Origin: Sphingobium sp. | Lineage (GTDB): Bacteria > Pseudomonadota > Alphaproteobacteria > Sphingomonadales > Sphingomonadaceae | Direction: 5' to 3' | Assembly: GCF_003248505.1 (NCBI RefSeq) | Contig: NZ_QFOA01000033.1 | Span: 1-34,582 of the forward strand | Length of the DNA stretch: 34,582 nucleotides | In this document: one piece after another, positions 8,117 through 15,533 of the stretch | How positions within the stretch are numbered: position 1 is the stretch's first letter | Layout: each line of letters begins with the position of its first letter | Notes under the pieces: model-generated | Database searches by the model: none | What the model was told of the DNA's origin: nothing | What the model saw: only the letters and a program-made list of their open reading frames with translations | Made by a program: the position numbers and the translations under genes

Positions 8117-8845
8117 TCAATCCTTTGGTTTTTTTTGATTCGTTTGGGCGTCGCACAGGTTGACTAGGCGAGCAGCCATCCAGTCGAGATGGTCGAGCAC
8201 TTCGTCCTGCTTACCGGCCTTGAAGGCACGTAGTATCGCTTCGTGCTGATTGAGACCGCTTGTCGAAAGCGTCGCAATGCCGTGCAGGAATATGAAGCGC
8301 GCAATCAGTCCGCGGCGATCCAGTGTCGAGCGTAACAATTCCGGGCTTTCTGACGCCTTGATGAAGATGGTGTGAAAATCGAGGCCAGCGATGATTGCGG
8401 CCATATGTTCGCCGCTCTCGATCGCCGCGCGATAACGCGCAATCGTCTGTTCCAGCGCCGTCACCTCGACAGCGTCGATGCCGGGCATGCCCCAGACATA
8501 GCCTAATCGCCAGAGTTCGGCTTGCACCCGGATGAGATCGCGCATGACGGCGAAATCGATAGGCGTCGCTCTTTTCAGCCGATGAGCCTCAATCTCGACC
8601 AAGCCTTCCGATGCAAGAGTGCCAAGCGCCTCCCGCACCGGTGTCGCGCTGACATTCAGTTCCTGAGCGAGCGCTGTTTCACGCAACAGTGCGCCGGGAG
8701 GGATAACGCCTGATACAATGCGCGATCGTAACACGCCCGCTACCGCTTGACGACGCGTCGATGGCGTCAGCAAAGAGGGCGCGGATTCCCACTCTTCATA
8801 TTTCAATCCGGTACCCTGCATATCCACCATATCTTGCGATTCCAT
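8117..8845 (-). CDS. GntR-family (FadR/FCD type) transcriptional regulator, 242 aa
   Basis: A winged helix-turn-helix lies at about residues 35-95, with the pattern L-R-E-x2-L-A-x2-L-x-V-S-x2-P-V-R-E-A-L and LASEGLVEIE. A C-terminal all-helical FCD domain of about 140 residues follows; FCD domains bind acids or CoA-related metabolites, often through metal. It is the first gene of the minus-strand operon with ACAD, P450 and VOC, so it probably senses the pathway substrate. The annotated ATG at 8845 directly abuts a palindrome and has no Shine-Dalgarno. In-frame ATGs at 8830 and 8821 are alternatives, and the HTH begins well after either. Confidence 0.88.
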   Translation of the reverse strand: MESQDMVDMQGTGLKYEEWESAPSLLTPSTRRQAVAGVLRSRIVSGVIPPGALLRETALAQELNVSATPVREALGTLASEGLVEIEAHRLKRATPIDFAVMRDLIRVQAELWRLGYVWGMPGIDAVEVTALEQTIARYRAAIESGEHMAAIIAGLDFHTIFIKASESPELLRSTLDRRGLIARFIFLHGIATLSTSGLNQHEAILRAFKAGKQDEVLDHLDWMAARLVNLCDAQTNQKKPKD

Positions 8846-8878
8846 ATTCTATAGAATGCGACTATCGACATCGATGTC
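8846..8878. promoter_or_regulatory. Tandem perfect palindromes, candidate GntR operator
   Basis: ATTCTATAGAAT (8846-8857) and GACATCGATGTC (8867-8878) are both perfect 12-bp palindromes. Their centres are 21 bp apart, two helical turns, so dimers bound at both would sit on the same face of the DNA. They lie immediately upstream of the GntR gene and 54 bp before the divergent zinc-ribbon gene. Autoregulation by the GntR protein is the simplest reading, but the two sequences differ, so they might serve different proteins. Confidence 0.5.
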
Positions 8879-8932
8879 TCCCTCTCCAGCGATAGGGTTA
8901 TGTGATTCATCATCCTAATAGGACGCTGGGCT

Positions 8933-9379
8933 ATGCGATGTCCGAAATGCAAAACGCCTCGGGAAGGCTATGGCCGATGGTGCCATATCTGTGGGTACGC
9001 GGGCGGGGATATACGTCGCGCCCTTTTATGGACGGCGATACCTACACTGCTGATTGCCGCTCTCCTGGGTGGACGAATTGCGTATGACGAGTTTACCCAG
9101 CAGGGGAGCAGTCGAAACAAATATAGCAACGCTATTGAGATCCAGGATCGAGCGGGACGTAGCGCAGCCTTTTCTCGGCTGATGCGTGACGCGGGAGAAA
9201 CCTGCACTAACACGACCAAATCCCTTTTCAGGGGGGATATCGGCCCTAATGCAGCATGGGCTTTGCGCTGCGAGGATAGCGGCGATTGGCTTGTGCTTAT
9301 AGCATCCAACGGCGCAACGCGCATCGCCAGTTGCGGCCCGCTCGACAAGGCAGGCACTCCTTGTTGGACCCGTCTTTAG
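8933..9379 (+). CDS. Small zinc-ribbon membrane protein, unknown function, 148 aa
   Basis: I do not recognise a named family. The first 21 residues form a zinc ribbon (C3-x2-C6 and C17-x2-C20, in MRCPKCK and WCHICGY). A hydrophobic segment at about residues 30-48 (LLWTAIPTLLIAALLGG) should span the membrane once, leaving a soluble domain of about 100 residues outside. That domain has C90, C111, C134 and C143, which could form disulfides in the periplasm. TAGGA lies about 10 nt before the ATG. It is divergent from the GntR gene and not obviously linked to the catabolic genes. The closing region GDWLVLIASNGATRIASC resembles short periplasmic beta domains. Confidence 0.7.
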   Translation: MRCPKCKTPREGYGRWCHICGYAGGDIRRALLWTAIPTLLIAALLGGRIAYDEFTQQGSSRNKYSNAIEIQDRAGRSAAFSRLMRDAGETCTNTTKSLFRGDIGPNAAWALRCEDSGDWLVLIASNGATRIASCGPLDKAGTPCWTRL

Positions 9380-9521
9380 GCCTTTCCAGATTTTTCGTTT
9401 CATCGGGGAACGGCCGGTTTTTGAACATGATAGCTCGGGATTTTTCTGCATCTAATAGTCGTTGCGCCATAGGCGCCCACCCTATGCCAAGATAGATTGT
9501 CACGACGAGAGAGGATCGATC

Positions 9522-9974
9522 ATGGGTGAAAAACGCGAACAGGCCATGCGGCTTCTGCGACAAATGCTCGCTCCTGAAATCTTGTCGCAGTTGGCAAAAG
9601 GCCCGACAGGCCCAAAGTTTGCCAGCGACCTTGGCGAAATGCCCATGAACAATATCTTCGAGCCGCTGTGGACCGACAACACGCTTGATCCACGAACGCG
9701 CAGCTTTTTTACGATTGCATTCCTCATTGCGTTGCGATCGACCGAACAGCTTGACATTCATTTTCCTGCCGCTGTCCGCAACGGTGCCACGTTGGATGAG
9801 CTGGAGCAGGTCATCTATCAGCCTAGCGGATATGTGGGATTTCCCGCAGCTCACAGCGCCCGGAGTGTAGCAATAGCGGCGTTGGGACGCGCCGGCATGT
9901 TTAATAGAGGTGAAATGTCATGGATAATTTGCAGGACAAGGTTGCCGTCGTCACCGGCGCAGGAAGCGGGATAG
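9522..9974 (+). CDS. Carboxymuconolactone decarboxylase (CMD/AhpD-like) family protein, 150 aa
   Basis: The helical CMD fold is shown by LDPRTRSFFTIAFLIAL (about residues 56-72), the G-A-T-L-D-E-L-E-Q-V-I-Y turn and the YVGFPAAHSA segment. The CxxC of AhpD is missing, so it belongs with the gamma-carboxymuconolactone decarboxylase-like proteins and not the peroxidases. I start at 9522, behind AGAGAGGA, and not at the upstream ATG 9462. The frame runs 55 bp into the next gene. The last approximately 20 residues (after MFNRGEMS) are unlike the family, and stop codons at 9902-9907 in the other frames hint at a late indel. The true substrate is unknown. Confidence 0.82.
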   Translation: MGEKREQAMRLLRQMLAPEILSQLAKGPTGPKFASDLGEMPMNNIFEPLWTDNTLDPRTRSFFTIAFLIALRSTEQLDIHFPAAVRNGATLDELEQVIYQPSGYVGFPAAHSARSVAIAALGRAGMFNRGEMSWIICRTRLPSSPAQEAG

Positions 9975-10738
9975 GCCGTGCCACCGCACTGGCGATGGCC
10001 AAACGCGGGGTGTCGATACTCGTTGCCGATATCAACGAGGCCGGAGCAAAAAACGTGGCAGCTGAAATCACGGCCGCTGGCGGCATGGCCAGCGCGATCC
10101 AATGCGACGTAGCAGACGATACGGCCTTCGAAATGCTTCGGCAGGAAGCGCTCTCGCATTTCGAACGCGTCGATATCGTCATGAACAATGCAGGCGGCAT
10201 GACCAGAGGGCTGCCAGAACATGTTCCGCTGGACGAATGGCGCCGCGTCCTCGACATCAATCTGCTATCGGTCGTGCGCAGCAATCTGGCGTTTCTGCCC
10301 CATCTGATCGCGCAGGGTAGCGGCCATATCGTGAATACGGCATCGTTCGCCGGGCTGATGACCTATTCGTTTGATCGTCTGGCTTACTCTGCGGCCAAAG
10401 CGGCGATCGTCCAAATTTCAGAGGGCCTCGCCATCTATCTGCGCCCCCAGGGCATCGGCGTAACTGTGTTGTGTCCTGGGCCTGTCAAGACCAACATCAT
10501 GGCCGGGCTTCGGTCCTTCGGGCCGCCGACAGATACGCGAGGCCCGGGCCCGGCATTCGATCTCATGCCAGCGGAAGAGACAGGTGAAATGGTGGTGAAG
10601 GCTATTCTCGCCAATCGGTTCATGCTTCCCACGCACGAACATGTGCGCGATTTCCTAGTCGATCGGGCAAGCGACTGGGATGCCTTTATCGAACGACAGA
10701 TCGACGCCCCCCATATCGTCGCCCGTGCGACCCGATAA
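9920..10738 (+). CDS. Short-chain dehydrogenase/reductase (SDR), 272 aa
   Basis: This classical SDR has TGAGSGIG at residues 12-19, NNAG at 89-92 and a YSAAK active site (Y156, K160) with S142 as the probable third residue; the loop between S and Y is one residue longer than usual. PG(P/V)-x-T-x-I after strand 6 is conserved. AGAGGTG sits upstream of the ATG at 9920, inside the overlapping CMD frame, so the two genes are translationally coupled. With the CMD-like partner it could form a two-step oxidation/decarboxylation unit. It is separated from the GntR operon by the zinc-ribbon gene, so membership of the same pathway is only suggested. The gene ends at a strong GC hairpin. Confidence 0.9.
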   Translation: MDNLQDKVAVVTGAGSGIGRATALAMAKRGVSILVADINEAGAKNVAAEITAAGGMASAIQCDVADDTAFEMLRQEALSHFERVDIVMNNAGGMTRGLPEHVPLDEWRRVLDINLLSVVRSNLAFLPHLIAQGSGHIVNTASFAGLMTYSFDRLAYSAAKAAIVQISEGLAIYLRPQGIGVTVLCPGPVKTNIMAGLRSFGPPTDTRGPGPAFDLMPAEETGEMVVKAILANRFMLPTHEHVRDFLVDRASDWDAFIERQIDAPHIVARATR

Positions 10739-10742
10739 ACCA

Positions 10743-10770
10743 GGGCCAGACCCGCGCGCGGGTCCGGCCC
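10743..10770 (+). terminator. GC-rich hairpin terminator after the SDR gene
   Basis: GGGCC-A-GACCCGC at 10743-10755 pairs with GCGGGTC-C-GGCCC at 10758-10770 with a single mismatch, only 4 bp after the stop at 10738. The following TCCCCCTT is pyrimidine-rich but not a clean U-tract. Confidence 0.7.
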
Positions 10771-10777
10771 TCCCCCT

Positions 10778-11027
10778 TCAGACGCGATAGCCCAGTTCGA
10801 TGCCGTACATGCCTAGCTCATTGTTCAACGGGGTAAATATACCGAGGCTGGCCGACTTAGCATAAGCGCATGTGTTGTCGAGCAGGTTGCGTACGAACGC
10901 CGCCGTCGTGCGAGCCGCTACCGCCGATACCGACCCATCCCAGCCGAGCGTTGACATTTTCGTAGACAGGGAAAGTGTCGTTGCCATTGAAGAAGCGGCT
11001 ATGCTGGTAACTATCCTTATTCAGCAC
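10778..11027 (-). pseudogene. TonB-dependent receptor C-terminal fragment, frameshifted
   Basis: Read on the minus strand, the segment encodes the end of an outer-membrane TonB-dependent receptor: FFNGNDTF and ENVNARLGW in one frame (down to about 10940) and then VRNLLDN with the closing GMYGIELGYRV strand in another, ending at a TGA at 10778-10780. Joining the frames at the LGW codons restores the usual receptor C-terminus, so one indel separates them. Roughly 85 of an expected 700-900 residues remain. The fragment stops where an IS3-type transposase end begins, suggesting the element inserted into the receptor gene and the rest was later lost. Confidence 0.72.
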
Positions 11028-11137
11028 AAGTCCCGGCGGCACTCGACCGTTGGCTATCGCAGCCCCATAGATTTCGAACGGTACGCTGGTATAGCCTGAT
11101 TGAGCCTATCTCGGTGTCCGCCAAACCGGCAGCAGGC
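11019..11137 (+). mobile_element. 3' remnant of an IS3-family insertion sequence
   Basis: On the plus strand the codons up to the TGA at 11097-11099 read RRHSTVGYRSPIDFERYAGIA, which is the conserved end of IS3-family OrfB transposases (R-R-H-S-x-L/V-G-Y-x-S-P-x-x-F-E). The following TGAGCCTATCTCGGTGTCC and CCGCCAAACCGG resemble the right-end region of such elements, although I cannot place the terminal repeat. The DDE catalytic domain and the left end are absent, so it is dead. The exact borders are approximate. Confidence 0.65.
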
Positions 11138-11163
11138 CACATTTCGCATGAGCGCAAGCAAGT

Positions 11164-12801
11164 TCATAGCAACCACTGGATAGGCAGCATCCGGCCAAGC
11201 CCGACGATAGCATGATCGATGAAGCGCATGCCCGGTTCGCGAACATGTGTAATTGACCGCTCTGCGGCGTGCTCGATCCAGTTGATTGCGCCGTTCTCGC
11301 TGAGGGAGAGCCTGTATGCGCGAGCCGGAACGTCTCTGGCGAGAGTGTCTGCCGCCAGACCCGCCAGTTCCGGGCTATCGATCACGAAGCCCATTTCCGT
11401 ATTCAGGTCGAAGGACCGAGGATCGAAGTTAAAGGAGCCTATAAAGAGGCGCGTCCGGTCGACAGTGAAAGTTTTGGCGTGCAAGGTCGATGCGTGCGAA
11501 CGCAGAGCCGCGCTCGAGCCGGTTCCAGATCCGCGCAGCTTGCTGCCTATGCCGAGACGGGCGCCCCTTCGCCGATCCCGTTTTGACGGTAAACCCGCAT
11601 CGCCGCAAAGTTCGAACAAGCTGACACCGGCTTTAAGCAGGGGCATTCGAGCAGGCGCATATCCGGCATGGACCATGGCGACGTCGTTCGCAGCATAGGC
11701 ATTGGTCAGCACGGAAACTGCAATACCGCGCCGGGAAAGATCGGCCAGCGTCCGCGTGCCCCGTTCGCCTGGCACGAAATAACCAGCGATGATCCCCAGC
11801 TCCCGTTCCGGCTGGCCAATCACGGCTTCAAGCTTCCCAGCAAGCAACCCATTATCATCCGCAATGCCAAGTGCTTTTGCCGGATCATCGCTCAACATGC
11901 GGACCGGACACCATATGAGATCGATATCACCCTCCATCAGATCCCTGATAATCGGCAGGGTAGCCAGTCGCTCGACGAAAGCTCGCGCCCAAGGATCCTG
12001 CTCTACGATAGAGGCGCGTGTCACAAGGCGCCGGATAACCCGAATGCTCGCGCGCGGCAAAATCTGCCATGCTGGATAGGCCGAGGCGCACGTCCAATAG
12101 CGTTCGAAATCTCGTACGACATGAGGCACCACCGCACCGATCGCCATCACATCAAGATCGGCGAACAATCCGCCGTCCTGCGCTCCAAAATACTCGTCGC
12201 CGATATTGCGCCCGCCAACGATGGTCACCGCGCCATCGACTGTGAAACTTTTATTATGCATCCGGCGGTTCAGCCGACCAAAATCGGTAACAAATCCAAG
12301 CGCTTTCGGAAAGCGGATTCGAAAGGGATTGAAAAGGCGGATTTCGACGTTCGGGTGACTATCAAGCGCCGAAAGGACGGGATCCAAGCCTGAGATACCG
12401 TTGTCGTCAAGAAGAAGGCGCACATGCACGCCGCGTTCTGCCGCCTTATACACCGCTTCAAGCATAAGCGTCCCGGTGCGATCACCGTGCCAAATATAAT
12501 ATTGTAGGTCGACCGACCTTTCGGCGTGCTTCAGAAGCAGCATGCGCGCCGCAAACGCGTCATGGGCGTCTGCTAGAAGATGTACGCCCGACAGCCCCGG
12601 GTGCCTTGCCGCTCTTGCATTGATTTGGCGTCCCAGAGCCGTATGCGCGGAATCTTCCCAAGATGATTTCAATCCATCAGCCAAGCGCTGAGGTAGGCGA
12701 CTTGCCAGCCTGAGGGCAGCGGCAATTGCCGCCACAGCGACAACGCTAATGGCCGTTGTTCTGAAAAGCTGAGTATTCATCGTCATCGAAGACGCCCACA
12801 T
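11164..12801 (-). CDS. Phospholipase D family protein, cardiolipin synthase (ClsC/YmdC)-like, 545 aa
   Basis: Two HKD motifs define the family: H182-N-K184-x4-D189 followed by GGRN, and H441-A-K443-x4-D448 followed by GSFNFDPRS. A hydrophobic N-terminal segment (about residues 13-31) should anchor it to the inner membrane. The spacing between motifs and the N-P-F-R-I-R-F and D-L-N-T-E-M-G patterns match the ClsC/YmdC type, which joins phosphatidylglycerol and a second phospholipid into cardiolipin; other phosphatidyl transfers are possible. ATGs at 12801, 12786 and 12780 are all possible starts, none with a good Shine-Dalgarno. The gene is intact although it lies between mobile-element debris on both sides. 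Confidence 0.88.
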   Translation of the reverse strand: MWASSMTMNTQLFRTTAISVVAVAAIAAALRLASRLPQRLADGLKSSWEDSAHTALGRQINARAARHPGLSGVHLLADAHDAFAARMLLLKHAERSVDLQYYIWHGDRTGTLMLEAVYKAAERGVHVRLLLDDNGISGLDPVLSALDSHPNVEIRLFNPFRIRFPKALGFVTDFGRLNRRMHNKSFTVDGAVTIVGGRNIGDEYFGAQDGGLFADLDVMAIGAVVPHVVRDFERYWTCASAYPAWQILPRASIRVIRRLVTRASIVEQDPWARAFVERLATLPIIRDLMEGDIDLIWCPVRMLSDDPAKALGIADDNGLLAGKLEAVIGQPERELGIIAGYFVPGERGTRTLADLSRRGIAVSVLTNAYAANDVAMVHAGYAPARMPLLKAGVSLFELCGDAGLPSKRDRRRGARLGIGSKLRGSGTGSSAALRSHASTLHAKTFTVDRTRLFIGSFNFDPRSFDLNTEMGFVIDSPELAGLAADTLARDVPARAYRLSLSENGAINWIEHAAERSITHVREPGMRFIDHAIVGLGRMLPIQWLL

Positions 12802-13014
12802 CGCTTGACGCAGGCGGGCTTAAAATCTTTTACTCGATACATGGCAAAGCAATGCTTCACGGAACATTTTGTTTCGCTTATGCAGCGTTTTCTCACCTGA
12901 GGCCGGATGTAAACGTCGAGTGCGCCAAGCATGATGCTTCAAATGGAAGGCAACGTGCCTATTATTGGGAAAATCGGAAGCGCCCGCCGGAGGCGTAGCC
13001 GATCGTGGAGAGGT
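12802..13014. other. Intergenic stretch upstream of the PLD gene
   Basis: No gene is visible here. It should contain the promoter of the PLD gene (minus strand). The A+T-rich part around 12820-12880 is the likely place, but I cannot assign -35/-10 boxes with confidence. Confidence 0.4.
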
Positions 13015-13290
13015 TCAAAAAGGCTGGACTGCCCGAAGTGCTGACTTTCGATGCCGACCCATCTTAGACGCTAGCTTAGCCAGCGTCATCGCATAATCGC
13101 TACGCCCAAGCAGTTCGCGCACGATTTTGAGATCGACCCCGCCAATGACCAGCCGCGAGGCGAAATGGTGGCGCATGTCGTGCCAGCGGAAGGCAGTGAC
13201 GCCTGCATCCTTTAGGAAATGCCGCCACTCAAAATTGATGTGATCGGACCGCTGGCTCACGTCGTTTTGTCCGGCGCTATCGGCTGCGCC
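13015..13290 (-). pseudogene. Tyrosine recombinase (phage-type integrase) C-terminal remnant
   Basis: The minus-strand frame contains FRWHDMRHHFASRL followed by GGVDLKIVRELLG and YAMTL, the box II region of phage-type integrases (H-x-x-R-H-x-F-A-S, then L-L-G-H-x-x-x-x-M-T-x-R-Y). The second conserved histidine is replaced (LGRSDY), and the frame departs after AMTLA so the catalytic tyrosine region (R-Y-A-H-L) is lost. The N-terminal arm-binding domain and the first catalytic arginine are absent. It is therefore an inactive relic of an integrated element. Its 5' side runs up to the end of the neighbouring TetR gene. Confidence 0.72.
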
Positions 13291-13292
13291 CT

Positions 13293-13943
13293 TTAGAAGG
13301 AACCCACGGACGGAGTAAAGGCTGCAAGCGCCACGCCGGCGCACCCGTTCAGAAATAGATCCACCGCATTTTCGGCAGAAGCCCGGCTATCGCGATAACG
13401 CTCGGCGCTCGAAGGCTCCAATATGACATTGTTGGTAAAAAAGATGGTCTGGATGAAATGACGGGTAAGAAAAGGCGCATCACCGCCGGCGAGCATCTGC
13501 TTTTCGAGCATATCATGGAAATATTCCTGCAACGGAGCGCCCTCGTCCGATCGCAATATGTCTAGGCAGCGCCCACTGATGTCAGGATGGGTTATGGAGG
13601 CGCTCAGCAACACCCGCACGAATTCATAGAAGGGGCGAGTGCCGAAGACCGGACGAAGCATGCGGCGGATATGCTGTTCGGCAAATTCCACCAGAACGTC
13701 GCGAACCGGACAATCCCTTCGCAGAAGCGCCCTCGACATGACAGGGTTGGTCCCCGCCGCATCGATCATGCACTGCGCGAACAGGTCCACCTTGTCGCCG
13801 AAGAGTTGATAAATGGCAACTTTGCCCACCCCTGCGGCTTGTGCAATGTCGTCGACCGTTGTTCCTGCGTAGCCGCGATCCAAGAATATTTCGGTGGCCC
13901 GATGAAGAATTCTGATGCGCCTTTGTGGAGAGTCCGCCTCCAT
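13293..13943 (-). CDS. TetR/AcrR family transcriptional regulator, 216 aa
   Basis: The N-terminal HTH lies at about residues 8-55: R-I-L-x2-A-x2-I-F-L-D-R-G-Y-A-G-T-T-V-D-D-I-A and AAGVGKVAIYQLFGDK. A helical ligand domain of normal length follows, with an AefR-like feel in its C-terminal part. The ATG at 13943 gives the usual short leader before helix 1. It is divergent from the VOC gene at 14161 with a 217-bp spacer, so it may regulate that gene. Its 3' end abuts the integrase relic, but the protein does not look truncated. Ligand unknown. Confidence 0.87.
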   Translation of the reverse strand: MEADSPQRRIRILHRATEIFLDRGYAGTTVDDIAQAAGVGKVAIYQLFGDKVDLFAQCMIDAAGTNPVMSRALLRRDCPVRDVLVEFAEQHIRRMLRPVFGTRPFYEFVRVLLSASITHPDISGRCLDILRSDEGAPLQEYFHDMLEKQMLAGGDAPFLTRHFIQTIFFTNNVILEPSSAERYRDSRASAENAVDLFLNGCAGVALAAFTPSVGSF

Positions 13944-14160
13944 TCGCTACGGAACCTGAGCGAGCGTTGCAAAAAGCAGGAATGTTTTAAGCCGCACGGC
14001 AGCACAGAGAGCCATTGCCAAAACTTCCCATCCCTATCGGACTATTATCTCGACCGTCCTTGTCTATGCCTGCTTTTACCACAATTCTCCTACCATCGGA
14101 AAGGGTGCCGATCGTTGGCAGCCTCTATCTTCCTTCAATCGACTATGGAGAGATCTGAGG

Positions 14161-14622
14161 ATGGATGGATCAGCAGGTGCATTCGGACCATTGTTCCAAA
14201 TCGGTTACGTAACCCGGAATATTCAGTTCGGCCTGGCGACATTGGACGGGATGGGCGCAACCCGCATCGACCTGCTCGAGGATTATCGAGATACTGACGG
14301 CAATCCCGTTATGATACGCGCGCTTTCCCACCTTATGCTGGGGGATATCGAGATCGAATTGATCGAACCTAGGCCGGACTGGCCGTCCGTTTATCTGGAT
14401 GCCCTGCCTGACCGCAGCGACCAGATTGCGCTTCACCATCTTGGCTATCGTCAACCAGATGTGAAAGCATGGGAGGAAGTTCGCGAGCGCGCCCTTGCCA
14501 GCGGTCTTTCCATCGCGATGGAAGGTGCTACACCGCGTGCTCGCTTTGCCTATCTGGACACATGCGACAGTGTCGGCCATTTCACGGAGATTGTATTTCG
14601 CGAAGAATCCGCCTCCGTGTGA
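14161..14622 (+). CDS. VOC family protein (glyoxalase/epimerase-like), 153 aa
   Basis: This single VOC domain starts with FQIGYVTRNIQFGLATL and has a second half beginning ALHHLGYRQPDVKAWEEV, where HH at about residues 93-94 can provide a metal ligand, and a closing F-T-E-I-V-F-R-E with the final metal glutamate of the fold. The length and the IEIELIEP strand resemble methylmalonyl-CoA epimerase-like and Glyoxalase_4 proteins. GGAGAG and GAGG precede the ATG. It is divergent from the TetR gene and convergent with the MarR gene. No function in ectoine metabolism is implied by the sequence. Confidence 0.82.
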   Translation: MDGSAGAFGPLFQIGYVTRNIQFGLATLDGMGATRIDLLEDYRDTDGNPVMIRALSHLMLGDIEIELIEPRPDWPSVYLDALPDRSDQIALHHLGYRQPDVKAWEEVRERALASGLSIAMEGATPRARFAYLDTCDSVGHFTEIVFREESASV

Positions 14623-14676
14623 TGCGAACCTGAAAAGGTCGCGCCAATCCTTGAACGACACCGTTTCGTAAAGCGC

Positions 14677-14699
14677 CAGCAAGTGAGAAAAGCTTGCTG
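14677..14699. terminator. Hairpin between convergent VOC and MarR genes
   Basis: CAGCAAG at 14677-14683 and CTTGCTG at 14693-14699 form a perfect 7-bp stem with a 9-nt A-rich loop, in the 153-bp space between the two convergent stops. No strong U-tract follows, so termination is only probable. Confidence 0.4.
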
Positions 14700-14775
14700 C
14701 CCGTGTCCGCGGTAATTCCAGACATATTCTCCGCCGGGAGCGGCGCAGGTGCGCCACTCCGCACGTCAACCGGCG

Positions 14776-15276
14776 TCATTGCGGCTCCGTGCGATCGATC
14801 TGTCCGCTATCTAGCAACGGCGCCGCATCGATGTTCTGAGCATCCATCAACATAGCGAGCCGCTCGGTTGCAGCCAATATCATGGCCCGCTCCCACATGG
14901 GCAGAGCTTCAAACCGATCCGTAAACCGCATTTGCAGCGGGTCCGGCGCATCGGCCAGCGTTTTGATACCTTCCGGCAGGAGGCTAAGGTGAAACTGGCG
15001 TTTGTCGGCTTCACTGCGCTCGCGCTGGACCAAACCAAGAGATACGAGGCGATCCACGACAGCTGTAATTGTCGCCTGGCTGAACTGGACGGCCTGCGCG
15101 ATCGCAGAGGGCGTGGATGTCCCCCGCAAGTCAATCTCGCGCAACACCAGGAGTTGTGAGGGCGTAAGGCCGGTCGCCGCAGCCAATTGGCGGCTTCCAG
15201 TTTCGGTGGCACGCAGGACGCGCCTTAGCGCGCGCAGGGTAAGCGTTGAAAGTTCGGCATCCATGGATTGCACCAT
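14776..15276 (-). CDS. ectR: MarR-family regulator, probable ectoine operon repressor EctR, 166 aa
   Basis: The MarR-type winged helix is clear: LTPSQLLVLREIDLRGTSTPSAIAQAV, then SQATITAVVDRLVSLGLVQRERSEADKRQ with the D-x-R of the wing, and a C-terminal dimerisation helix. It is transcribed divergently from ectA. In many ectoine producers a MarR protein in exactly this position (EctR, studied in methylotrophs) represses ectABC and its own gene, so the assignment rests on family plus position. The 257-bp intergenic region should hold the operator. The start is the ATG at 15276 or the internal ATG at 15264. Confidence 0.78.
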   Translation of the reverse strand: MVQSMDAELSTLTLRALRRVLRATETGSRQLAAATGLTPSQLLVLREIDLRGTSTPSAIAQAVQFSQATITAVVDRLVSLGLVQRERSEADKRQFHLSLLPEGIKTLADAPDPLQMRFTDRFEALPMWERAMILAATERLAMLMDAQNIDAAPLLDSGQIDRTEPQ

Positions 15277-15533
15277 AGCCGGAAAGGCCGATTGCCACCA
15301 ATTTCCTTGTGGCGATCAGAATATTAATTCAGTCAATGAAACATAATTTCCTGCAGCGGGTTGAAAGCCATACCGCAATGCGGCATATTATGGCCGTTCT
15401 CGCCGGGGTCAATTGAAGGCTCTGGAGCAAAATATAATTCGGGAGATAAACAATATTTAATCCAAAAGCCACAGCGGCCGCTGCGCCGCCACGGGCTTCT
15501 GCGCGCTCCGAACAGGATGGGGAGCAGGACTTC
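15277..15533. promoter_or_regulatory. Divergent ectR/ectA promoter region
   Basis: This 257-bp A+T-richer region should carry both promoters and EctR sites. Small inverted repeats are TTCA-N5-TGAA at 15328-15340 (flanked by ATTA and TAAT), CCGCAATGCGG at 15373-15383 and TCAATTGA at 15409-15416. A perfect TATAAT lies at 15433-15438 with TTGAAG at 15413-15418, but the 14-bp spacer is short, a feature that can make a promoter salt-responsive. GGGAG at 15441-15445 looks like a Shine-Dalgarno. None of these assignments is proven. Confidence 0.5.

Noticed and set aside
14582..14779. 65-codon minus-strand frame overlapping the MarR stop by ATGA
   Set aside because: It overlaps the VOC gene on the other strand and spans a hairpin, and has no recognisable domain; the ATGA overlap is probably chance.
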